Below the pieces are notes generated by a model. That model ran no database searches and was not told the origin of the DNA. It saw nothing but the letters and a program-made list of their open reading frames with translations. From positions 39,101,070 to 39,165,069 of the forward strand of contig OZ024826.1 in NCBI GenBank assembly GCA_964016985.1: DNA of 64,000 nucleotides, in the 5' to 3' direction. Shown here in pieces: positions 44,943 through 54,847 of the stretch (the first letter of the stretch is position 1; every line of letters starts with the position of its first letter). This stretch comes from Anodontia alba (taxonomy: Eukaryota; Mollusca; Bivalvia; Lucinida; Lucinidae). Made by a program: the position numbers and the translations under genes.

Positions 44943-45097
44943 GGCAATATTTTGAAATATTTTTTTTTTATTTTTCCAAGATAATAGGACTTGATACTTC
45001 AAGTTACTGGGAAAATAAGAAAAAAAAATAAATTGTTGTCTCCTGAATTTTCCCATTAAATGCAGTGTTCAAAGAAACAAGACTATAAATCTGTGAA
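44943..45097 (+). repeat. Local duplication, copy 2
   Basis: Partner of 43921-44076, about 1.02 kb away in direct orientation. Confidence 0.85.
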
Positions 45098-45390
45098 TTT
45101 TCAGACTGTCCAGAGATTCAAAAACAAACTTTGGATATTGAGGGAGTTACGTATTAATAGAGAGCTGACACCCAAGTTTTAGCTAGGTAAGTAAAATTTT
45201 AGTCCACTTTCAAAATGTATTTTGTCCTGTGGGGATGGATCATACTGTGGTTAAACCTGTAGTTTAGTGGGGTCCTGTCATTTCTGTTACAAGTAACTGA
45301 CCTGGAAAAATCATGCAAATTGGGGTTGAATGACCTTGAAAACCACACAGAATATTTATTTGTATTTTTGCACATTTTTTTTCTGGCTTA

Positions 45391-45486
45391 AACCCATTTT
45401 ACATTGAGTGGACTCTTCTCATAACCACATCTCTTTGGACCAATCTATTTCCTATAGCAGGATGTCTGGTTTATAGTTTTTATTAT
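45391..45486 (+). repeat. MITE I copy 3, left part
   Basis: AACCCATTTTACATTGAGTG to TTTTTATTAT; continues at 47205 after HL-3. Confidence 0.8.
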
Positions 45487-47204
45487 TATACGCCCGTTTG
45501 AAAAACGGGACATAGTTTGTTACGGGGTAAGGCGTCCATCCGTAAATTCGTTTCAGGCTAACTCCTCCTACAGTTTACATCTGATCAAGCTGAAACTTGT
45601 TAAATAGTTAGACCATGATGTGGCACAGCGCATACTGTTTCGGGGTTACAGTCCACCAAATGTTTGCAGAGTTATGCCCCTTAGAAAATTTCTATAAACT
45701 TTTCATTTCCGGTTAACTCCTACTACATTTTACATCCGATGAAGGCGAAACTTCATATATAGTTAGACCATGATGTGGACCAGAGCATATTGTTTCAAGG
45801 TTACACTCCACCAAATATTAGCAGAGTTATGCCCCTTTGAAAATTTCTGTTTTTTCGTTTCTGGCTAATTCCTCCTACAGTTTACATCCAACCAAGCTGA
45901 AACCTGATTTATAGTTAGACCGTGATTTGGAGCAGCGCATATTGTTTCAAGGTTACAGTCCACCAAATATTAGCAGAGTTATACCCCTTTGAAAATTTCT
46001 ATTAATTTTTCGTTTCTGGCTAAATCCTCCTACAGTTTACATCCAATCAAGCTGAAACTTGATTTGTAGTTACATGATGATTTGGAGCAGCGCATATTAT
46101 TTTGAGGTTACAGTGCACCAAATATTGGCAGAGTTATGCCCCTTTGAAAATTTCTGTAAACTTTTCCTTTCAGGCTAACTCCTCCCACAGTTTACTTCCA
46201 ATCAAGCTGAAACTTGATTTGTAGTTAGACCATGATGTGGAGCAGCGCATATTGTTTCAAGGTTACAGTCCACCAAATATTAGTAGAGTTAAGCCCCTTT
46301 GAAAATTTCTATTAATTTTTCGTTTCCAGCTAAATCCTCCTACAGTTTACAGCCGATCAAGCTGAAACTTCAGAAATAGTTACACAATGATGTGGAACAG
46401 TGCATATTATTTCGAGGTTACAGTGCACCAAATATTTGCAGAGTTATACCCCTTTGAAAGTTTTTGTAAGCTTTTCGCAGCATATTGTTTAGAGGTAATA
46501 GTGTGCAAATTTTATTTTATAATAAGTATATTTTTTGCAAATATCTAAAGTTATGGCCATATGGGCATGTTATTTATTTTTTTTTTTTAACATCTTCTTT
46601 TATTAGATTTGCAAGGAAATGTTGTCATAATTAAATCTTTATAAATACATTTATTAAATGATACAGAATTACAAGAAGCTTGACTAATATCTTATAACCA
46701 TTATAAACATAATTCTTTTTGGATTTTTTTTTTTTTTTTAATACTCTTCTGAGTTGGCACTTTTACAAAAAGATTTCTTGCAGCATTTTTTTTTTTTTTT
46801 TTGGTTGTTTATTTTTGTTTTGTTATTGTTTGGTCCGATATTGAAGTATAGGAAAAAAAATCACCCAAAGGCTCATATGAGCTTATAATATAGCCATGCT
46901 TCTGTTGTGTGTCCTCTGTCCGAAAGCACTTCTCCCTAGACGCAGCAAACTTCTCCCTATTTTTCCAGGAGGTAGAAGTTACTTCTCCCTTAATCTCCCT
47001 TAATTTCTGGGATAGCTTGGACCCTTAGGTTACAGTTCACCAAATATCAGCAGAGCTATGCCCCAATGAAAATTTTTTTAATTTTTTTTTGTAATTCTTC
47101 TTACAGTTTATATCGGGAGCACTGAATTATATAGGAGCCAGTTTATGTGCTACATCTTATTACTTGCCATGGGCGTATAATGCCCTACTTGGCGGAGCTC
47201 TTGT
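45487..47204 (+). mobile_element. HL-3: complete Helentron-like element inserted in MITE I, 1718 bp
   Basis: It starts TATACGCCCGTTTG with hairpin partner AAACGGG. GGGCGTATA (47171-47179) is the inverse of the start, followed 24 bases later by the tip CTCTTGT. The core is about six units of roughly 155 bp with AGCTGAAACTTGATTTATAG and CCACCAAATATTAGCAGAG. T-rich DNA and a TTCTCCCT-rich segment (46920-47010) lie between core and tip. Comparison with MITE I at 25857 places the insertion at a T|T site with no clear target duplication. Confidence 0.85.
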
Positions 47205-47295
47205 TACTATATTTTATAGAAATAATTTAATGCAAACATTGTAGACCCTGATCAGATGCTACACTTTATGATGTCTAATATGGATCTACATTGTT
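47205..47295 (+). repeat. MITE I copy 3, right part
   Basis: TACTATATTTTATAG, GTAGACCCTGATCAGATGC and an inverted partner; joins to 45391-45486. Confidence 0.75.
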
Positions 47296-47339
47296 TGCCA
47301 AACTCAAATATTTCAAATATGTTTAAACACATCAATAGC

Positions 47340-47470
47340 GTTTGTACAAATTGCCAGGCTGCCTACGTCATGAAAAGGAAAAACCAATATCTTAAAATAG
47401 CCCACGCGGTCACGTGACGATTTTCGGACACACAATCAATACACAATGGCAGCGAGTTTAATTTTTTCCT
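47340..47470 (+). promoter_or_regulatory. Possible promoter-like single-copy fragment
   Basis: A short non-repetitive, CpG-containing block has TACGTCA (CRE-like, about 47367), CCAAT (47386-47390), GTCACGTGAC (E-box, about 47411) and then ACACAATGGCAGCGAG. The ATG opens only 34 codons before a stop that lies inside MITE B. Motifs are visible; function is speculative. Confidence 0.2.
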
Positions 47471-47489
47471 TTCATAAAACTCTAATATA

Positions 47490-47985
47490 TTTTTCTTATT
47501 TTTTTTCCGAGAAAACAGGATTTGACACTTCATGCAAATGGTCTCCTTAGACTTGCATGAAATGTCAAATCAGGATGACATTTCATGCAAATTCTAAGAG
47601 GAGACAATTTGCATGAACTGTCAAATTCTATTTTCTCGGAAAAAATAAGACAAAAAATTCAAAATGTCGTCGGCTGAAATTTAACTCAGCATCACGAAAA
47701 CACGCCTATATCATTTTGACCCCCTTAAACCCCACTTTTATATAGTAAAACTGGGGTTTATGGGGATATATATTATGTTTCTTATTTCTGCTAAAAACAT
47801 AGATTGTGGGTACTCATTAGAACCGCCTCTCTGAGGCGATTCTTACAAGTACCCACAATCTATGTTTTGAGCAGAAATATGAAAAAATATCAGAGTTTTT
47901 TATCTGAAAATTTTCTGTTTTTGGAGGTGAGATTTTCTTTATATTTGAATAGGCGTGTTTTCATAATGGCATGCTAAGCGTTAAG
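47490..47985. repeat. MITE B copy interrupted by MITE D copy 2
   Basis: Arms around GGTCTCCTTAGACTTGCATG and a second arm set. The B right end is split: AACTCAGCAT at 47684-47693 and GGCATGCTAAGCGTTAA at 47968-47984. Confidence 0.7.
47695..47962. mobile_element. MITE D copy 2, complete
   Basis: Ends GAAAACACGCCTAT and ATAGGCGTGTTTTC are inverted. The inner hairpin is ATAGATTGTGGGTACTCATT with inverse. Confidence 0.8.
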
Positions 47986-48179
47986 TTTTAGTCTAGGCTT
48001 GATTTTTTTTTGTTTGTTTGCTGTATTTTGCATCAATCCCCCAAAAACTTCCATAAACACATGAACTGCAAGTATGTCTAACCAATGTAAAACTTGATCA
48101 TCTTATCATCTTTTTTTGTCGACTCAACATTGAAGTGATGTAGTGTTTTAGGTTTAGAAGAACTTTCACGATCTCGAGG

Positions 48180-48236
48180 AGGGTGTGTGTGTGGGGCGGG
48201 TGCGGGGGGGGTGGGGGGGGGAGGGGGGGGCGGTGG
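48180..48236 (+). other. G-rich tract, possible G-quadruplex
   Basis: GGGTGTGTGTGTGGGGCGGG followed by long G-runs; at least six runs of four or more G on the plus strand. Confidence 0.65.
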
Positions 48237-48259
48237 TAATTTCCTATATATGTCACAGT

Positions 48260-48620
48260 ACCGATGTGCATGCCGAATGGCCCTTTTTTCAGCGCTGCCA
48301 GTTATATGATTGGCCCCCTTTTTTTCAACAAAAAGTATATGCATGACCCGATTTTTCAAGATTCCTATGTGAAAGGCCCCATTTTTCTGACATCCTGGTA
48401 TATTCACATATTTTTCGCTCAGAGATTTTTCGAGGCTGCTTGTTCTCTTGGTATTCAATGAATTGACTGTGATATTTGTCTGACAACCAGCAATAAATGG
48501 GTACAAAAAATCAAAGGTCAGTATACGAATAGGTCAACATTTCAGACGATTTAGTATATCAATGGGTCCGTGTTTTCAAAGGCCAGGTATATGAATGGGG
48601 TAGGTTTTGAAATACTGATT
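48260..48620 (+). repeat. Highly degenerate repeat of about 35 bp
   Basis: About eight loosely similar units of the type TATATGAATGGGTCC, followed by a TTTTTCAAAG-like segment and GCCAG. The similarity is visible but weak. G-rich and C-rich tracts flank it. Confidence 0.4.
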
Positions 48621-48629
48621 CGCACACTC

Positions 48630-48702
48630 GTACCACAATCACCCCTAAGTTCCCCCCTACCCTCCTCGCCCCCTCCCTACACCCCTCTCCACCACCCCCC
48701 GA
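48630..48702 (-). other. C-rich tract (G-rich on the minus strand)
   Basis: CACCCCTAAGTTCCCCCC and CCACCACCCCCCGAG; G-quadruplex potential is on the minus strand. Confidence 0.5.
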
Positions 48703-48759
48703 GTTCAAGAGATGGCTGTTTCACAGGTTTTTTTGAAAAGGCTGATATGAAATTTTAAT

Positions 48760-49130
48760 ATTGTTAACATCAGTCAGAGCATGCATGTTGCTTCCAGTTT
48801 TAACTGGGCTTTCTCCGGTTCCTTGTATGGTTTAGGCCGAAAAAGAGAATTTCGCTGTTTTTCTCCAGTGTCCGAGAACCACTCTTACAGTCGCCGTAAC
48901 AGCAATGTTTTGTAGTCACCATGATGGAATTTTAACTTCTGAACATTAGAAAAGCTCGTGAAATTTGCAACAATTTACTGGTTTTGCCTGTCAGATAACG
49001 CATTAAACACATTTCATACAAGAGTGTTTGTCCGAAATCGATGACGTCACAGCGATGCTGCAGGATGCTAAAATTAGTAAATCTATAAATAGTGCATTAT
49101 TGGAATTCGTATAAGCGCTATTGCAACTCA
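48760..49130 (+). promoter_or_regulatory. Non-repetitive block with CRE and TATA box
   Basis: It has no MITE signature and raised CG content. A perfect CRE, TGACGTCA (49042-49049), lies 35 bp upstream of a perfect TATA box, TATAAATAG (49084-49092). A start site near 49115-49120 would be expected. No convincing open frame follows before a MITE F-like fragment at about 49140. Core-promoter function is inferred from motif order and spacing only. Confidence 0.35.
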
Positions 49131-49382
49131 GATTCAGTGAGATATGTGAGAAGCAAGGTGCTTATGGGTATCCACAACATACCTTTTCATGGACAAATAA
49201 GAAAACAAAAGTATCAGTTAAATACTGTTTTATTGAAAACAAAAACATAGGCCATATAGCTATGATCACTGATGGTCTGTGCATGTTGATATACTTAGTA
49301 TTTAAACTAAATATTCAAACACCTTAATTCATTGCTATACTTTTCAAAATTTGAAAAAGTCCATTTGTGTTCAAAAACATCT

Positions 49383-49611
49383 GGGCCCAGTTGTTCAAAG
49401 CGTCGTTAGCTTAACGAGCTCTTTAAGGGTCATTTCGTTAACTATCTTAGCAGATTCAATATACAATATTCTGATATTTTTTGCTGAAAAAATGTGAGTA
49501 GCTTTTGCACAGCAAAAGCTACTCACATTTTTTCAGCAAAAAATTTCAGCATATTTGTGTATCACTCGATGTAAATTTTAACGATGTCGTTAGCTTTGAA
49601 CAACTGGGCCC
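49383..49611 (+). repeat. MITE C copy 6
   Basis: GGGCCCAGTTGTTCAAAG ends and the AAAAGCTACTCAC hairpin. A further half copy lies at about 50988-51040. Confidence 0.85.
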
Positions 49612-49614
49612 TGG

Positions 49615-50040
49615 ATAAGCAGCCAACAGTATAGACTCTGATCAGATGCAGCATTTTGCAGTGTCTAATTTGGGTCGTTAGGTTTGCTCTTGCCTCTGTC
49701 GTAATACCTTCTTAAGTAACTGTGGTAATATTCTCAAAACTGGGACGACCAATTATGGTGACCAATAAAAGGACATCAAGGCCTTCCCATAAGGGTCAGT
49801 AAGATAATTATCTCTGCATAAATTACCATAATTACCCAAAATATTTGGACACCCTCACCCCTAACCATATTTTGAAATTTGAATAAGTCCTTAAGACAAC
49901 CAGCTGGTAAATTCGGACTCGTATGTTGTAGGGAAGTTGCAAACTGTGAAGACATGAAACAATATGCTCCTGTAGGAGAAATTTGATCAGGGTCTGAACA
50001 GTTTGGTCAGGCCTGCCAGTCCAGATATTTAGCATGACTG
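49615..50040. repeat. MITE H fragments
   Basis: Two diverged copies: GTATAGACTCTGATCAGATG near 49630, and ATATTTGGACACCCTCACCC to CCAGATATTTAGCATGACTG (about 49838-50040). Confidence 0.5.
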
Positions 50041-50089
50041 TCCTTAGCTTAAGATAAAGATGATTTTTTCAACCAAAAATATTGATACA

Positions 50090-50230
50090 TGCAGTTTGCT
50101 TATATCTCCATACATTGTGGGTACTTAATGAAATCACCTTATTGATCAGGCAGTTCCAACTTGTACCCAACACATATGGTTCTGTGGAGAAATAAGACTT
50201 TTGGGCTTTTTTTTCTGGATTTAACCCTCT
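50090..50230. repeat. MITE F-like hairpin copy
   Basis: TTATATCTCCATACATTGTG with GGGTAC and inverted TTGTACCCAACACATATGG arms. Confidence 0.6.
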
Positions 50231-50368
50231 TATCTGTAGCTATGTTGTTTATTACTAAGTGATCATTACAAGTGTACTTAATATGCATCCTGATCAATCT
50301 TCCTGTCATCTGTCCTATTGATATTTTATGATAAACACAGCTTTAAAAAAGAGAAATCATACTGTAGG

Positions 50369-50598
50369 TACACCACAACCTCTTTATAACACTATTGTTG
50401 GGGTCCATAGCATAAACCGTGTTAACCGTCAGTTAAACAACCATGTTATATCCAAACAAAAATGTATAGATGATATTGAAAAATGACCATTTATGGTCAT
50501 TTTTCAATATAATCTATACATTTTTGGGATCCGTCTTTGAACCGTGTTATATACAAACCGTGCTATAACGAACCCTGTTATAAAGAGGTTGTGGTGTA
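50369..50598. mobile_element. MITE K, 230 bp, TA ends
   Basis: Inverted ends TACACCACAACCTCTTTATA/TATAAAGAGGTTGTGGTGTA, and an inner perfect-looking hairpin around GAAAAATGACCATTTATGGT. TA at each edge suggests a Tc1/mariner-type MITE. Confidence 0.85.
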
Positions 50599-51059
50599 TC
50601 ATACTTACACTAAGTATCTGAGCAAACAGTACAGACCCATGCTGATCAGGTTCTACACTGTTTGCCGCTCATTCAATAATTTTTAGAAGGTTCATTCCCA
50701 TTTTGTCTATTCCTGTTTTGTCTGCTATTTTGACAATTTTTCCCGTTTCATCTACTCACACATTCCCATTTTGTGTACTTGGGACATTTTCACATCTCTG
50801 CAGCCTGCTCAAGATCACAATGGTGGTATAAACCTATATCATATATTTTGTATGGAAAACATGGGAGTCAGGAATAGCAACCAGTGTAGACCCAAGACCC
50901 AGATCAGACTTAAGAAAACCAGTTGGTTATAGTATCTCACTGCAGTACTGAAGGTTGTGGGTACAAACCTTCTTTAGTAAGCACTCAGGGCCCACTTGTT
51001 CAAAGCATTGTTAGCTTAAATGACAAACTTGTGAACTGTTGTAGCTAAGGGATTTTCAA

Positions 51060-51258
51060 AAACATTGATACTTTACCACTCTCTGGACTTAATTCAGCAG
51101 ACAACAAAATGATATTTTTCTTAGTTTTCCCAGAAAACAGTACTTGACATTTCATGCAAATTGCATGAAATGTTAAAACCTGTCTTCTTGGAAAAAATAA
51201 GAAAAATATTTCAGAATGTTGTCTGCTGAATTTTTTACCCAGAGTGCTAAGCCTTAAA
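51060..51258. repeat. MITE B copy
   Basis: ACTCTCTGGACTTAATTCAG, hairpin GACATTTCATGCAAATTGCA, and right end CCCAGAGTGCTAAGCCTTAA. Confidence 0.75.
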
Positions 51259-51322
51259 TAATGTTGAAAGAGAAAACACCAAGTCATCATCATTAGCTTA
51301 CCTTTTTGCACGCTTTCTGTAC

Positions 51323-51545
51323 AATACCATATTTACCCTAAATATTGGGACACCTTTACTTCTTACCACACTTGTCCTTGTTGATGTGACTAGAAACTGC
51401 TGACTGGGCCGTAAAACCTCAACACAAACAAAGAAACTGCTGGATGAATGTCAAACAATGTAGACCCTGGTCAGATGCCACATTCTGCGGCATCTGATCT
51501 GGGTCTACACTGTTTGCTCCAATACTTTGGGTAAAAAATGTGGGA
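51323..51545. repeat. MITE H copy carrying a SINE tail remnant
   Basis: ATACCATATTTACCCTAAAT start and CAATACTTTGGGTAAAAAAT end. At 51401-51432 it contains GACTGGGCCGTAAAACCTCA, the SINE 3' tail, in place of normal sequence. Confidence 0.7.
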
Positions 51546-51764
51546 CCAATGTTAAAATGACATAGAATATTGATTATGCCGTAAAAAATCAACTTTGATT
51601 GTCAGCACAACTAAGTAATTGTCATGAATATTCATGAGTGCTTTTGGTAATATTGGATATTCCTGTCCAGATCTGAGATATTTATATGTTGTCAAAGATT
51701 TATGATTGTCCAAGATGACCGTGCTTGAACTTTGGATTGGTGACAAACATACAGCACAAGACTG

Positions 51765-51962
51765 GTTAACCTCTAGCTTGCTGGGTAATAAGTTTAACAG
51801 ATGACAGTTTGAAATATGTGTTTCTAATTTTTTCCAGAATTTAGGCTTTAATATTTCATGCAGATAGTCTCTCCTATAAAGACAATTTGCATGAAATGTC
51901 CAAGGCTTTTTTTCTGGGAAAAATAAGAAAATATCATCAATTTGTCTTCTTCTGAATTTTCA
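51765..51962. repeat. MITE B copy
   Basis: TTAACCTCTAGCTTGCTGGG start, hairpin TCTCTCCTATAAAGACAATT region, GGGAAAAATAAGAAAATATC. Confidence 0.75.
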
Positions 51963-53300
51963 AGGTCACATGATGGCTTAGAAAATGGCTTGACTGCACA
52001 TTATCTCTTGAATGAATGAATGGATTTTGACCAAACTTGTACAGCTATATTGTTGAGACATGGAAGCAAACTGATTAGGTTTTGGTGACCTTGACCCCAT
52101 TTTCAAGGTCACAGGAGGGCTCATATTGTTGGAAAATGGCCCAGCTAGCATTCTACATAAATCTACATCGGGCCGTCATCGGCCCGTCAGCTACCCTGAC
52201 GGGCCGATGTCGGCCCGATATAGATTTACGTAGAATACTGACTGGGGGCTTGTCTGCACCCTATCTTCAGAATGAATGGATGGATTTTGACTAAACTTGT
52301 ACATCTATATTGTTGTGACATGGAAAAGAACTGATTAGATTTTGGTGACCTTGGCCCCATTTTCAAGGTCACACAAGGGCTTAGATTGTTGAAAAATGGT
52401 TTGTCTGCACACTATCTCATGGAGGAATGGATGGAGTTTGACCAAACTTGCACAACTATATTGTTGTGACATGGAAAAGAACTGATTAGATTTTGGTGAC
52501 CTTGACCCCATTTTCAAGGTCACACAAGGGCTTAGATTGTTGGAAAATGGCTTGTCTGCACCCTATCTCATGAAGGAATGGCTGGATTTTGACCAAATTT
52601 GCATAACTATATTGCTGTGACATGAAAAAGAACTGATTAGATTTTGGTGACCTTGACCCCATTCTCAAGGTCACAGGAGGGCTCAGGTTGATGGAAAATG
52701 GCTTGTTTGCACCCTATCTCCAGAATGAATTGATGGATTTTGACCAAACTTGTACAGCTATATTGTTGAGACAGAGAGAAGAACTGATTAGATCTTGGTG
52801 ACCTTGACCCCATTATCAAGGTCACAGGGGGGCTCAGATTGTTGGAAAATGGCTTGTCTGCACCCTGTCTCCAAAATGAATGGATGGATTTTGACTAAAC
52901 TTGTGTTGTGACATGGAGAAGAACTGATTAGATTTTGGTGACCTTGACTCCATTTTCAAGGTCACATGATGGCTTAGATTGTTGAAAAATGGCTTGTCTG
53001 CACCCTATCACATGAAGGAATGGATGGAGTTTGACCAAACTTGCACAACTATATTGTTGTGACACGAAAAAAGAACTGATTAGATTTTGGTGACCTTCAC
53101 CTCATTTTCAACGTCACAGGAGGGCTCAGATTGTTGGAAAATGGCTTTTCTGCACCCTTTCTCCAGAATGAATTGATGGATTTTGACCAAACTTGTACAG
53201 CTATATTGTTGAGACAGGGACAAGAACTGATTAGATTTTGGTGACCTTGACCCCATTTTCAAGGTCACACTAGGGCTTAGATTTTGAAAAATGGCTGCCA
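51963..53300 (+). repeat. HL-7: satellite of 151-bp units, about eight to nine copies
   Basis: Each unit has TGGATTTTGACCAAACTTGT, CTGATTAGATTTTGGTGACC and TTTTCAAGGTCAC. The 62-codon minus-strand frames spaced 151 bp apart are shadows of the repeat, not genes. I see no clear HL-type tip. The array ends in a poly-A run near 53318, and its first unit is interrupted by a small MITE. Confidence 0.85.
52140..52246. mobile_element. 107-bp GC-rich palindromic MITE nested in the satellite
   Basis: Nearly perfect inverted arms with ATTCTAC, TAAATCTA, ATCGGGCCG and CGGCCCGTCAG run from CCCAGC to ACTGGG. Removing it restores the satellite reading GAAAATGGCTTGTCTG. Confidence 0.85.
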
Positions 53301-53721
53301 TCGACCACACACATGCAAAAAAAAAAAAAAAAAGAAGATAAATTATAGATACAACCTTTTTCAACAATAGGTCTGTTCAAACTGGTGGGAGATATACGTT
53401 TGCCTCTGAAAACACTGTTCTAGTTTGCTCAGCTCTTTGATGCTTTGCATGCTGGGTAAAAGAAAAATCAGCAGACAACAGATTGATGATATATTTCTTA
53501 TTTTCCCTAGAAAATAGGGCTTTGGCGAGGAGAGCTGAGCAGTGGCACATTACTGTTCATAAACTGATTCAGGAAATCAAGTCATGAATAAATTATTCAT
53601 GCGTAAATGCTATAAAATTAAGTCTGTTATTTTCATTCTTGTTATTGACATTTCCTGTGATCATCTCCTAATATGTTACCTGCTGATTTTACCCACAGTG
53701 CTAAAGATTAACTTAAGCATT

Positions 53722-53900
53722 AACATGTAGCACTCTGGGTAAAATCTTCAGTAGACCACATTTTGAAATATGTTTTCTTATTTTTCCCAGAAAACAGGAT
53801 TTGATATGAAAAGTCAAATCCTGTTTTATTAGAAAAATAATAGAATACCACCATGTTGTCGTCTGCTGAATTAATTAGCCCAGAGAATGGTAAAGGTTAA
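53722..53900. repeat. MITE B copy
   Basis: GTAGCACTCTGGGTAAAATC start, hairpin AAAACAGGATTTGATATGAA with inverse, right end GCCCAGAGAATGGTAAAGG. Confidence 0.75.
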
Positions 53901-53939
53901 AGTGTGGTCGCCAATGTGGCAGATGACATTCTGAATTTT

Positions 53940-54420
53940 TAGCTCACCTGAGCTACGGTATGCTCAGGATGAGCTGTTGTGATCACTTTTTGTCTGTCCT
54001 TTATCCGTCTGTCCATCCATAATAGTAACACCTTAAAATGACAACTCCTCCAATGCTGCTCAGATGTGATTTGTCCCTAATTAGGCAGGAATGTTGCTTG
54101 GATAGTGTGATTTAAAAATTGCTAAAATTATAATGATCTGCTTTTTGTTTGGTTGGTAGGACACCTGAAATGTCCCTTAGACTTATAATGGGAAAATGGT
54201 TAAATTGCATTTTCTCAGCTCCATAACACCTGAAGTGATGTGAACCATATTTGGCATTTAGATCATTTGATGATTGTCTACCCAGTTCATGTGTTTTATG
54301 ACCAGTGGCCATTTTGTTTGGTTGCCATGGCAAAATTTTAAAGTAGGAAATTTGTAAACGGACAACTTGCACCAGCAGGAAAAAGTAGACCCTGTTCAAC
54401 ACCAGCACACCAGCAGGGAA
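53940..54420 (+). mobile_element. HL-2d: 5' fragment of an HL-2 element
   Basis: TAGCTCACCTGAGC start with hairpin partner GCTCAGGATGAGCTG and a leader with TTATCCGTCTGTCC. No subterminal repeat or CTTG tip was found before MITE A, so it is 3' truncated. Confidence 0.65.
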
Positions 54421-54568
54421 AGAAGACCCAGTTTATTGAGATTGTCTCTTGTCTGGCATTGTAAAGAGACATAGGGGGTGTAGTGCAGGTGGGAATAGCA
54501 ACACGTACTGATCAGGGTCTGCACTGTTTGCATATGCCATTTAGTCAGACACTTTGGTGTACGAAATT

Positions 54569-54785
54569 TTAACCCTTAAAGCGCCAATCACAACTGCAGT
54601 AGAAAACAATTTTACTTTTATTTTTTCAGAGAATAAAGTCTTGACATTTCATGTGAATCATCAGCCAAGCTGATGATTCACATGAAATGTCAAGACTTAT
54701 TTTCTCTGAAAAATAAATAATAATAAATAAAAAAAAAATTCAAATGTTGTCTGCTACAAATTTTGCTTAGTGCTTTAAGGGTTAA
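54569..54785 (+). mobile_element. MITE A, representative complete copy, 217 bp
   Basis: TTAACCCTTAAAGCGCCAAT and inverse-type end GTGCTTTAAGGGTTAA. The hairpin TTTCATGTGAATCATCAGC/GCTGATGATTCACATGAAA pairs almost perfectly. TTAA-CCC ends suggest piggyBac affinity. Confidence 0.85.
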
Positions 54786-54847
54786 GACACTTACCTAACC
54801 TATAGATGTTTTATGTGGAGAAACAGAGTAGGAGTACTTTTTTTATT

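Noticed and set aside
45105..45186. Exon-like segment (TTTTCAG before, TAG|GTAAGT after)
   Set aside because: Splice signals look good, but the only open frame meets a TAG five bases before the donor, and the 5' flank is the end of a duplicated repeat. There is no recognisable protein.
48078..48506. 142-codon minus-strand frame with a poly-proline stretch
   Set aside because: The proline run is the G-rich tract read backwards, and the rest crosses degenerate repeats.
52335..53367. Series of similar 62-95-codon minus-strand frames
   Set aside because: They are spaced exactly one 151-bp satellite unit apart, and 151 is not a multiple of three, so they do not form one protein. No coding signature.
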